Assembly: GCA_954871525.1 (NCBI GenBank)
Contig: OX940866.1
Location: forward strand, 36,902,521 to 36,966,520
Direction of reading: 5' to 3'
DNA: 64,000 nt
Origin: Parietaria judaica
Lineage: Eukaryota > Streptophyta > Magnoliopsida > Rosales > Urticaceae
The position numbers and the translations under genes were made by a program. Shown piece after piece: positions 1 through 10,900 of this stretch. The notes under the pieces were generated by a model. That model did not search any database, was not told where the DNA came from, and was given only the letters and a program-made list of their open reading frames with translations. Position 1 is the first letter of the stretch, and every line of letters begins with the position of its first letter.

Positions 1-826
1 CAAAGTTAATACATTGTAAAATCGGCATTAATTTGTATCAACAAAGTTAATACATTGTATTATTAACAAAGTTAATATTGTCAATAAAGAAAATTATTAT
101 TTTGATGAATAACGCGTTCAATTGGTTGATTGCTTATTTAATAATTAATTACAAAATACTATCCATATTTATAGGCAAAATAGTTAGCATTCACATGATT
201 TTAGCACACAAAATATAATCCACATTAATAGCTAATTACTTAAAAAATTGATAACGTGATTAGCCCCTATTTTTTAGTATTTCAATTTTAATTTTTGAAA
301 ATATTTTTTTTTTTGAAAAAAATCTTGATTAGCATTAATTAGCCACGATTAATTTATTTCTTTTTTAATTAATAACGAAAATATAGCCACTATTATTTAG
401 GGTTTGATTTTGGCAGTTTGAGAAGACTAGTTAAACCATTAATCACGTTTGAAACATTAATCACATTTAATTGATTAAAAAATTAAAAAATTAATTATAA
501 AGGTAATAAGGTCTTTTGTGATTTATTAATGTGGTTGATTGGTTATATGACAATATTAATAAAAAAAATTGGCTATTTTGTAAATCAGTTTTTCTACTTC
601 TGGCTATACGGTTATAGTCTTGTAGACACTGAATATAGTGTGTAATATTATAACTTTTCACAAAAAAAAAATATCTAAAGTTCAATATTTATTTATGTCA
701 ATAAATATGAACACATGGTTATTGGAAGACAGTCAATTAAAGCAAAAATAAAAAATAATCAATAACATCAACTCTCTCTCTCCCATTTCACCGGAAAAAC
801 TCTCTCTCTCTCTCTCCTCAGGGGCC
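1..826. other. AT-rich upstream region, short direct repeats
   Basis: No gene is visible. At the left edge a unit close to acaaagttaatacattgta occurs about three times between 1 and 80. The stretch ends in CT-rich leader sequence (about 774-817) just before the start codon at 827, typical of a plant 5' leader. The open frames here are AT-rich chance frames. Confidence 0.6.
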
Positions 827-3027
827 ATGGGGAGCATCACCAGGGACGACCACGCCTCGTCGCCGATCACCGTCTCCGGCGCCTCCTCCGACCCCCTCGA
901 CAGCTTCCTCTCCGATCCCGCCGCCTCCGGCAGCTTCCACAACGACTCTTCCGTGCTCTCCTCCGACTCCGCCAACCTCGACGCCGACTTCGGATTCTCC
1001 CGCGCCGACTTCGGCGCCGAGCCTCTCTCCGGCTCCGTCGACCTCTACCGCCGACACGTGTTCCTCTGCTACAAGAACCCTAGGGTTTGGCCGCCGCGCG
1101 TCGAGGCCGCGGAGTTCGACCGCCTCCCGAGGCTGCTCTCCGCCGCTGTCTCCGCGCGGAAGCCCGAGATGAAGAGAGAGGTTTGATCTCACTTGTTCCT
1201 CTCTATAAAAGCTTTGATTTTTCACTGGGTTTTGAGTCCATTCTTTTCCTCTTAAGTTTGTGTTTATGGTGATTTGTGTTCGAGTTCAGATTGAAACTAT
1301 CTAGTTAAGGTGTTCTTGTTCAGTCATGGATTTGCTTCCACAATTTTACTGGTCTTCTCTTCTGTTTATTTTTTGATGCTTCACTGGTGCTGGAATCAGT
1401 ACAGTTTCGAGTTAACGAATACGTTAATCTATGTAACTAATCACCTAATATATTCGATCTTTTGCCCGAAAAAGATAGCTTAGTTAAGAAATTTTCTCAT
1501 GTTTAGAATTAGAATGTAATGTAAAGCTGTAGTAGTGTTGTTTTAACTGTATTTGAATTTGGATATGCGGGTTCGGAGATGCATTGGCAGGGAGCTTTTG
1601 AACTCGAACCAGAGATTTAATAAAGAGATTCAAAGGACTCATGAATCCCGGGAACAGTATAGTTGTTTTAAGTTCTGCGAATTTTTCGTATTGTGATTTA
1701 CTCTCTCTTTGCTTGCAACTATTTTACAACTGATCATATAATTCTCTTTTATTTTCTAGACCCGGTTAACAATATGCGAGGGACATGATGGGACCGAAAC
1801 TTCAAACGGGGATGTATTGATTTTTCCTGACATGGTCCGGTACAGGTATCTAAATGCTCTTCTTCTCTGCAGAACTCTCCGAAATCAGTACCAGGAATTT
1901 TAATTTCGATGCTGACCGTAATTTGGGGGAAATCACAGGAGACTGACCCACTTTGATGTGGAGACATTCGTCGAAGAAGTGCTTGTGAAGGACAGTGACT
2001 GGTTACCTATGACTCCAGAGACATTAAAAGGTTCATACATTTTCGTATGCTGTCATGGCTCCAGAGATCGCCGATGCGGAGTTTGTGGGCCCGCCCTTGT
2101 CAGTAGATTCCGAGATGAAATAGAACTACACGGACTTATTGGTAAAGTGTCCGTGAGTCCTTGTTCACACATTGGAGGGCATAAATATGCTGGAAACGTC
2201 ATCGTATTTGGGCCAAACAGACACGGAGAAGTAACCGGGCACTGGTAACAGAAACTCTCTATCACTTAGTTTCAGGCTTTTTTTTTTTCGTGTTTCAGTC
2301 CCTTTTTCTGTTTCTAAAGTTACACATTGATTTGTTGGTGTATTATATCCCGTTTTTATAGGTATGGATATGTTACTCCGGATGATGTCACCGAATTGCT
2401 TGAGCTGCACGTTGGGAAAGGCGAAATTGTGGACAGGCTATGGAGGTAGAGAAGTGTCCGCATATTAAGACAAGTCGTTTTGGTTTCTAACCCCGATAAA
2501 AAAAATAGTATTGTTTTCTTTAGATATAACTGTTTGCTTTGTTTAACATGAACCGATCGGTATCTTTCAGAGGTCAGATGGGTTTGGCAGAAGAAGAACA
2601 AGTAGAATCTCAAAATCGGAGGCTCCAAATGAACGGTGAAAAGCACATTGGAAATAATGATGCTGCTGAGATTTCACTATTGCGAAGATGTCTTCCGAAG
2701 TCAAACGCAAGTTGCTCGAGATCTGAACCAAAGTTCGCAGGTTGTTGCCAGGAAAACGGCAATGATTCGCCGTGCTGTCAGAACCCGTCTTCCCCACCAA
2801 ACCTTAGCCCTGACACCGCAAAGAAACCGACGTTGGAGAAGAAGAATACCGGTCGAAAGCTTCTCTCTCGGATGAACAGCGTGAAAGGGAATTCGACGCG
2901 GAGGGTCTGTTCGATGCCGACGTGGCTCGAGAGCTGGGAGAGAGAAGACACGTACGCAGCGCTCGCTGTTGCCTGTGCTGCTGTGTCGGTGGCCGTCGCT
3001 TATAGCTACTATAAACAGTTGAGATGA
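827..3027 (+). CDS. Sucrase/ferredoxin-like (Suc_Fer) thioredoxin-fold family protein
   Basis: The five exons are 827-1180, 1760-1845, 1939-2244, 2362-2445 and 2571-3027. They join in phase at GT-AG sites to give 428 residues. The product matches the plant Suc_Fer family, related to yeast Apd1/Aim32 thioredoxin-like ferredoxins. Residues 1-70 are Ser/Asp-rich and probably disordered. A CGVC pair (C192, C195) and an HxxxH pair (H223, H227 in HIGGHKY) sit where this family binds a [2Fe-2S] cluster; cluster binding here is inferred. A linker rich in Ser, Pro and Lys follows. The last 25 residues form an Ala/Val-rich hydrophobic segment ending in KQLR, which looks like a C-terminal membrane anchor. 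The start is the first ATG after a CT-rich leader. A redox role is expected from the family, but the plant substrates are not known to me. Confidence 0.9.
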
Positions 3028-3417
3028 TTTGGTAGCTATTTATAAAGCATCGCATAGATATAATACAAGATAGAGGCTGTAGAATTTGGATGCATTTGGT
3101 TTGTTGTAGCTGTTTTTGGTATGATTATATGTTTCTACTTGTGAATATATCAATGTTTGCCAATCTTTTTAATATTCATTCCATTAATTTCTTTGATATA
3201 AATATTTATAAAAAAATAATTAAAAACAGATTTTTTTTATATATTCATCAATTTTCTATCTAATTTGACGGCGAATAACTATTGTCGCACCAAAATCGCG
3301 ATTAAATATTCCTATCTAGGGAATTCGGGCTAACAATTCATATCATTATTGGGAATAAATAGAGGTCTTTTCTTTAAGAAACTGAAGCCATACAATAAGT
3401 TTTTTAAAGGACAGAGC
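3028..3417. other. Intergenic space between convergent genes
   Basis: These 390 bases of AT-rich DNA separate the 3' ends of the Suc_Fer-like gene and the RraA-like gene. They should hold both 3' UTRs and poly(A) signals. Nothing else is recognisable. Confidence 0.6.
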
Positions 3418-3909
3418 TCAGCCGGAGAGCTGGGACGGGGAGATGAGAACGCCATCAGCGTCGGCGTAGAGCCACTCCCCATCCCGGATCAGCGTGCCAG
3501 CCACGTGGACAGGGACGTGCTTCTCCCCGACCCCTCTCTTGTTGGACTTGAGAGGGTGAGACCCTAACGCCCTCACTCCGATGTCGCAGGCGTCGATCTC
3601 GGCAGCATCCCGGATGCAGCCGTTGACGACAATGCCGGCCCAGCCCATGTTGCATGCCAGCTGCCCCAGGTTGCCCCCCAACAGGGCGCAGCGCATGCTT
3701 CCGCCGCCGTCCACCACCAGCACGCGCCCCTCTCCGGGGCCCTCCAGCATCTTCCGCACGAGCACGTTGTCGTCCAACACGCGCAGCGTCACAACTGGCC
3801 CTGAGAACGCCCGGCGAAGCCCGTACGACCTCAGCCCCGGTTGCAAAACCCGCACGTCCCCACTGGCAACCAGCGCCGCATTTGCGTCGCACAAATCTGC
3901 CGTCGCCAT
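3418..3909 (-). CDS. RraA-like protein / 4-hydroxy-4-methyl-2-oxoglutarate aldolase family
   Basis: A single uninterrupted frame encodes 163 residues, the usual size for plant RraA-like proteins. The N-terminus [10 protein letters not shown] and the glycine-rich stretch [17 protein letters not shown] are typical. GGNLGQLA followed by GCIRDAAEI contains the Arg-Asp pair that positions substrate and divalent metal in the HMG/CHA aldolase relatives. Known members are class II pyruvate aldolases or, in bacteria, RNase E regulators. The plant role is unsettled, so I name the family only. The frame is open upstream to an ATG at 3963, which would add 18 residues. I prefer 3909 because it gives the family N-terminus. 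The coding GC content is much higher than the flanks. A long tetranucleotide tract lies about 110 bp upstream. Confidence 0.87.
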   Translation of the reverse strand: MATADLCDANAALVASGDVRVLQPGLRSYGLRRAFSGPVVTLRVLDDNVLVRKMLEGPGEGRVLVVDGGGSMRCALLGGNLGQLACNMGWAGIVVNGCIRDAAEIDACDIGVRALGSHPLKSNKRGVGEKHVPVHVAGTLIRDGEWLYADADGVLISPSQLSG

Positions 3910-4017
3910 TCTCGCTTGATCACGTAGACGATCTGATGAGCTTTGCTTTAAATCATCACCCATTTGTTATTGATATGTGTGCCTCAATTGAAATTCACCC
4001 CAAAATTTGTCTGCTTC

Positions 4018-4148
4018 GTATGTATGTATGTATGTATGTATGTATGTATGTATGTATGTATGTATGTATGTATGTATGTATGTATGTATGTATGTATGTA
4101 TGTATGTATGTATGTATGTATGTATGTATGTATGTATGTATGTATGTG
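4018..4148. repeat. (GTAT)n microsatellite, about 32 units
   Basis: An almost perfect GTAT array of about 130 bases. It starts about 110 bp upstream of the RraA-like start codon, probably in its leader or core promoter. The open frames through it on both strands are low-complexity artefacts. Confidence 0.97.
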
Positions 4149-5607
4149 CATCGATTTCAGTCCCTTGTTTTGTATTAAAATGCATCGATAGAAATAAAAA
4201 TGAGAGATATACTTCACTTAAGCTTTGAAGCTTATAGAAAGAGACAAAAATAGCAGAAACTCACCGTTCGATTGTAAGAGTTGAAGTTGGAAGTCAAAGA
4301 TAAGAGCTTTGAGAAGAGAAGGAGATGGGATTTATGGTAGAGAGAGAAACTTGAAGATAAGTTGAGAGAACTCACCAACTAACTTTTGGGATATTTGCGG
4401 CAAAACTATCACAAAGTACTTACGTGGACACGGCATATTCTAAATTTTATTTTATCATCGGCGATTATCACCGACTTTCACCGACCTCAATGACAGTCCC
4501 TACGTCGATGATTATCCCCGACTTCGAGGATAACAATCACTTAGGACTCGGGGTAGGTAGCTATGACAGAACTCGGGGGCGACGATCAACGATTTGAAAA
4601 CTTGTTGAATAAAAGATTCCCAAATATTATTGTTCATTTCTAAAAGTCCTGTAGGATATAATCTCAGATAAATGAAATTTAATACTGCTTATGACTGTTA
4701 AAGACGTTTAACAACCATAATCTTTATGACTAGAAAACCAACGGAAAAACGTTTTCAAGCATTAATCAAAAATCAATTTCTGAACGTTTGCATGCTTAGG
4801 TTTAGCTATATAAGTAGAAGCAAATAGGAAAGCTTAATACATAGCACAAACACAGAGTTTTCTCATCATACAGCCGTTGGTTTCCTACGATTTTCTTTGG
4901 GTCTCAAAGCTTACGGATCGAGTTCGTCGCCGGCTTCGAGGTGTTTTGAATCCGGCGATATAGCCTCTGTACCCTGGGAAGAAGACGGTCCCGTTGCTTT
5001 CCATCACCGGGAGGGACCGAATCTGCTTCAAGGGAAGCGTCGAACGCGCCTTGGCATCTTCTCTTTGATTTTTCATTCGCAGGTTCTTTGGCTTTGGATC
5101 TCTAAGATTTGACGAGATTTGACGCCACCATTGTTGCAGCTTGGAGCTTTGGAGCTTCACGGATTCGTATTTCTTCCGTGTATTTTCTCTGTCTAATTTC
5201 TCTAGATTAAACTCTGTATATAACAAGTCCAACTTCGATGGTGCATTACGTTCTACGAAACAAAACAAAACAAAACAAAAAACGAGCATTTCTTTCGTGT
5301 GATCACGGCGACAAGCCACGCCATTGTGCATGTTTTATTTTTTTGAATCAGGCTTTTATGAAATTGAGATATCAGTCCGTGGTTAGTAAACTCAAGAGTT
5401 TAGTTCTGTTTTATTGAGATGTCACAAAAAAAAATAAAAAATAAACAATTTATGGATTATTTTGAGATCAATTCGTACTCCTATAATCAGTAATACATGA
5501 ATGATATGATCCCCTCGCAGTGGTAATTACTGTTTCAATTAAATAGCTCAGTAATAATCTTCTTATAATCCCGCATTGAGATGATACGCAAATTCGAAGA
5601 TCACTTA
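4149..5607. other. Intergenic region with one unresolved ORF
   Basis: Mostly AT-rich. A TATA-like motif on the + strand (ctatataagtag, about 4805-4820) precedes a less AT-rich segment at about 4860-5120. That segment is open on the minus strand (listed separately). Around 4440-4560 there is a short locally repetitive stretch rich in cgatgattatcc and caccgac motifs. Nothing else is recognised. Confidence 0.5.
4885..5331 (-). CDS. Hypothetical small protein (uncertain)
   Basis: An open frame of 148 residues. The last 50 residues look protein-like: hydrophobic/aromatic FFPGYRGYIAGF followed by a basic RSRRRTRS tract. The N-terminal part is low complexity (CFVLFCFVE), so the true start, if any, may be internal. 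I recognise no family. The best TATA-like motif nearby points the other way, on the + strand, so the segment could instead be a + strand noncoding leader. Treat as a candidate only. Confidence 0.25.
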   Translation of the reverse strand: MHNGVACRRDHTKEMLVFCFVLFCFVERNAPSKLDLLYTEFNLEKLDRENTRKKYESVKLQSSKLQQWWRQISSNLRDPKPKNLRMKNQREDAKARSTLPLKQIRSLPVMESNGTVFFPGYRGYIAGFKTPRSRRRTRSVSFETQRKS

Positions 5608-7928
5608 TCATTCACTGCTCACTCTTAACCCGTTGAGCGATTTCGCCACATTCTTATCTTCAAACTTGTGGAACTCGGTTTCGATCGTTCTCGCTATCTC
5701 AGCGTCTTCTGCGTCCGGCTCAGGGAACTTCACGTGGAACGATCCTTCTTTGATCGGCGCATCGGTCTCCAAAGCCTCGGCTTGTTGTTTCACGTACTGG
5801 TAGAGTTCTTGATGGAACGGATAATCGAAGGAGAAGCAGTTATCGTCGAGTCCGTTTCTGGAATGGCGAGAAGATCCGGAACCTTCCTTTCTGCAAAAAT
5901 GCGGGAGCGAGGCGTAATCCATTATCTGCATCACAAATTTTCCAGTCAAAAGTGAGCAAAACAACGCGAAGAGAAGGACCGCTGTTATGAGGCAAAAGAT
6001 GCTTTTACTTTTAGTAACTCATCTCTCCCGCAACCCTGAAGAACTTGAATTTTCTTTCTGGTCCGTTCTTGCAATAGAGGCCTCACAACCTGCTTATATT
6101 GCAAGGTTATGCGAATTTGTTTTGTTAATTGTAATAACTAATTAGAGCATATTTACAGAAATTAGACACAGACCTTCCAACAAGCCGAAAATATGTACGG
6201 CACGTTAACGATGTAATATGTGTCAGTCTTCTCGGGGTAGTTCAAATCGTCGATTGTCGACATCGCCGTCAAAAGCTGCATCGAAATTACAAAGTTATTG
6301 ACTAAAATGCTGAAAACATCAGACTCAAAATCATATTTTTCTTTAATGTTTCTAGTGTCTAGCAAGTAGTGAAAAAAAACCTAACGAATAACCGGGGACA
6401 AAGCCGGTGTAGTGTTGTATTTTGTGTTAATTTTTTTCTTTTATTTCATTAAGGGTATTTAAGTCTTTTAGGAGCACTTCTATTTAGGCCACAAGGGAGA
6501 GCTTCCGGTTATGTTTTGCTTGGTTTTGACTCATGAAGACAACATCATCAGATAGCTTTTGCTTTGTTCTCAAAGGAAAGTTAGCATTTTGGAATAAGTT
6601 TCCGGGATTCATCACATTGATGAATTCAGATTGGCGTATAGGTTTATGTTTCGTGTTCGGGATCTATCAAAAACCTGAACTAATGAAACTGGCTTTAGAA
6701 TTTAGAATATAAAATCTGTGTTTGGGACCTATCTGTACCTTTATCTGGTTAAGAGCCGAGAGTTTCAGTCCGGTCATATCCAAAACCTTCACACATGTGC
6801 CGATCGGCCGTCCTTGCTTCTTCGATGCAGAGGGCTAATAAAAAATAAAAAATAAAAAACAGAAAGAGAAAGAGAAGCAAAATATAAAGACGAGCTGAGA
6901 CGGAATTAACTCTCATGGTAACACACAAATCAAATGCACTCACCAAAATAACGCGATCTCTGTATTCGTTCATTTGAATGTGTGACTGCACATAATAATT
7001 TACCTACACCACCAAAGCAGAGAGATTGAAACCCATTTATTTAATTATTTTTGTTTCCTTCAGTTCCAAGAAACTTAAAAAAAAATAAAAAAAATCCTTA
7101 CAGATGCTTTATCATACGTGCTAAGCCCGACACCAACGGCTATTACAGGAATGCCCTATAAATGAAATCACGAGATCAGAATGTGAAACATACTTCATGA
7201 TTTGCTCATAGTTTCACCAGCAGTTATAGTTTCATTTGATCTGTAATCTGTAATACCTCTTTCGTGTAACCGGACAATCCCACAAGATGCGATTCCCGGA
7301 TTCCCCGGTACAAATCAGCGGGAATTATTGGTTTCTGTGGAAATTAAACATCCTTAATCAGTACATTTGGCAAGCTAGAAACACTAGTTCCTCACTGATC
7401 TTGTCACTCACCGACAATATGTGGTCGATCTCGTTATCGACACGCCATTGCAGGCAATCAATCAACTGGAATAGTTCAACTGTTAGCAACACGAAACACG
7501 CAAAAACAAGTGACTTCTCTAACGAGAAATAAACGAATTCGCTATCGACGGTTTATAACGATACTAACCATCTTCTGAGCTTTGCCAATATGAAAGTCTC
7601 TAGCTTTAAGAAACCGGTCCAGCGTCTCCGGCGGAAAACCCTGATGAACATTCTGCAGATCAAAAACACGAATCCAGTTCAAATCTAAAACTATGCAGAG
7701 ACAACAGCGACATATAGTTGAATCAAACCCATGAAGATACAGATCGAGCAAGGATTAGAGTGAAAGGTCTAACCCGGAACGTGATCTTCAGAGGTTCGTC
7801 AACTGCAAAAACCCAGAAAGAAAGTCAACATTTTTGGGAGAGAGAAGATCGATGTTGATGGTAAAGAACAAACCTTCCTCCATCAACGAGTGGAGGAGCT
7901 TGATCGCGTCGTGATTGGCGATGCCCAT
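5608..7928 (-). CDS. SEC14-like (CRAL-TRIO) phosphatidylinositol transfer protein
   Basis: Eleven exons (minus order): 7928-7874, 7802-7774, 7652-7569, 7465-7412, 7334-7257, 7155-7102, 7003-6944, 6834-6739, 6275-6174, 6089-6009, 5925-5608. They join to 336 residues at GT-AG sites. The CRAL-TRIO N-terminal helices include FPPETLDRFLKARDFHIGKA. The SEC14 lipid-binding fold follows, with VKVLDMTGLKLSAL and YPEKTDTYYIVNVPYIFSA, the conserved gate and lipid-pocket region. The tail after about residue 235 is acidic and holds the EFHKFEDKN stretch. There is no GOLD or nodulin domain, so this is the short SEC14-only class. Family proteins exchange phosphatidylinositol and phosphatidylcholine between membranes and feed PI kinases; the exact ligand is not deducible. 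The start at 7928 gives the family N-terminus MGIANHDAIK. An upstream in-frame ATG at 7985 is less likely. Confidence 0.92.
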
Positions 7929-10900
7929 TGTCGAAGCGAGCCTTAAATCCTGAATTGGGTGAGTGCCATGGAGCGAGCGACACACCCTTTTATTTTAAGC
8001 ACAATTGGACACAAAAAAGATGGATTCGGACATCACAGAGAGAGAGAGAAATAAGGACTGAGGAAAGAAAAAAGACGAAAAAGAAGAAGAAGTTATTTCC
8101 CGGTTCCCGGTTAGAATTTTACTCTTAATGAAGTCGATAGAAATAAGGACTGAGGAAAGAAAAAATTGAGTGAAAAAACAGAAAACAACAAAAATCTGTA
8201 TTTGAAAATCCTTAAGAAAAACAGAATAAAACTTGAAATGTTTTGGAGTTCAATTTGATGAGTTACACACCAAACAGTCATTTATTTTTTCCAGTGTAAC
8301 TGTACAAGTTAGAAAACTAAAAAACTGTTTTCAAGTTATGTACCAAACACAGCCTATAAAATCTTGGTAAATGCTTTAAATTTCCCATTTAATATTATTT
8401 ATTTATTTATGTGAGGAAATCATACAAGTAAAACTAGTCTTACTCTCTTTTGTTCCCAATTCCGGATTCTGATTTCCAAATTTTTTATTATTATTATTAT
8501 TTGTACTGATTCTTAAAAATCGAAATATTCATTTCTTACAAATATTTTTAAAAACTACTCGTATCAATACATACAATGTGTAGTTTTTTGAAAAATTTGT
8601 AGTTAAAGGAGTATTTCGTAGAATAAATAAGCAAAACAATAATTTATAGTCTGATTTTTTGGAATTTACCTAGGGTCAAATCAGATTCTTGTTCCTCCAA
8701 ATAAAGAGTAGGAATTTACATCACCTTTTACTATAAAAAAAAAAGGTCTTCTTAGTGTGATCCTCTTCATATTATTCCACATTATTTCCAAGTGGGATTA
8801 TTATTATTGTTATCATGCATTGGACCTAAATTTATGATTCTATCAATAAAAAGAGACATTTGCCCCCACACACTTCATTCAACATTATTCCGCTTTCCTA
8901 AGTCTATATTCCGCTTTCATTTTTAACTTTTAAAATACGAAAATAGAATTAATATTTAATCGAATATTTAAAACATCAGTAAAATTTGTGTTATATTTAT
9001 CAAATTTGTGAAGAAAGCAATATAACATAATTGAAAGTTTTTTTTTTAATTAATTTTATATATTTTTCTTTATTCAAAATTTTAAAACTTTATATATTTT
9101 TTTAAAAATATGAACTCATGGTATATATCGTTGGAAACTTACGACGAGAAAAATTTAATGATAAGTGAGAAGTTATTATTTTTTTATGTAATTTTAATAA
9201 ACTATAATTCGAAAAGATAATCAAAATTTTTAAAATATTCTGGAACACAATAGAATAACAATGAAATAAAAATATAATAAATAAATAAATTTCAAATGCC
9301 TGTTTAATGCTGGGGCAACCAAGTTGTTACTAAACTACCTGTTTGGCTCTGTCAAAAGGATCCAAATATTAAATTCAGTTATTTAAAAACAAATATCAGC
9401 AATTATTTAATTGTTTATCTAATAAAAGAAGATGTTGCTTCTTTTTTTTTTTTTTAGGAAACAAGGTCGATTTATTTCAGAAAATGACCAATAAGCATGC
9501 CATTTTCTTCAAAAGTTATGTTGTACCAATTAAAGAATTCGAATTTAAGTTAGAAGTATCACTTGTACCCAAGGGAAATAATTAAATAAGAATTAATGAA
9601 CATAAAGAAGCTAATTTGGTGTCGATGGAACCAAATTTCAAAGTAATTAATAGGTAGATATAAAGGTGACATTTATTTGACAATAACCAATACTTTTTCC
9701 TATTTTCTTTGCCATCTTTTCTTACACCTTTATAGTTTATAATATATATACACTTTCTTTATTGAACTACTTTATAAATTAATATTTTTAGATTCTTTAT
9801 AAAAACTTGAAAAACTGAAAATAAAACCCAAAAGTCTTCATTTAGCTGTATAAATGTAGTCGTATCTTTTTTGTGTTCTCTTATGGATAGTGTAAAATGT
9901 AAATAAACTAATTAATGAATTTAAAATAAGTAATGAAAAAGTTGAACTATTGTAGTTCATAGAAATAGTCAAAGGATTCGAGTGTATAATAATTTATAAA
10001 TGAACCACGAGCTCTACCTTTTTATTTATTTATTTAACTTTGCAAACCACAAGAATATGTATATATTTCTATTGAACAAAGATTATATTTTAAGCTATAA
10101 AAAGTTAGTGGATGATAGTATTAAATGTAAGGAAGGAGAAACAAAGGTGACTTGTGATTCCAAACAAGAATATGCTTAAGCCATGTTCATTGCTCCTTGT
10201 ACAATATTATTTGTGGCAAGAATGTTCCCATGTGTCTAATACTGCTTTCATTTTTTTTTTTAATATTTTTAAAGTTGGGATACCTTTGATTTTATATTTT
10301 TACCCTTTACTTTATGATAGGATTGTATGAACACTTTAATTTGTATTTTGTCTTTATGTAATTCTATAATTTTGTATATGTATTCCTACGTTGTCAAGTT
10401 GCCGTAAAATAGAGACTAAAGGGACGGTGTAGCCCTTCGTATATAAGATAAGAGTACGAAGCTAAAAAAGATTTTGTTTGAAGTAGTTGATGGAAGGATT
10501 ATATATATGTGAACAAAATACAAATGTAGATGTGTGACAATGATCATTTATTCATTTTATAACACACGATCGAGGTCATGAGACAATTTTGCCTTTGTCT
10601 TTTCCCAATAATAACACATTTTTGTGTTAGCTTTCAAGTTTAAATAAGAGATTAGTCCTCTTCCGCTCCTTCGCAAATGAATATTTGGTGAAACGTGACA
10701 AGTGCTTATTTAGAGGAATGTTTACTTTAATATTCGGGTCTTTTCCCTTAAAATTAAGTCAAAATTGGGTTAAGATGACTTTTTGGAAGTAAAATAATAA
10801 GTGAGTGTATTATTACATGAATATCGAGTTCAAGTTCATATAAAGGATTTGGGATACTCCTTCTATCGCTATGGTCTAGTACTTATAGAATTCCTCTCTG

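Noticed and set aside
3654..4178. 174-codon + strand frame ending in a Tyr-Val-Cys-Met repeat
   Set aside because: First part is antisense to the RraA-like gene, second part is the translated GTAT microsatellite.
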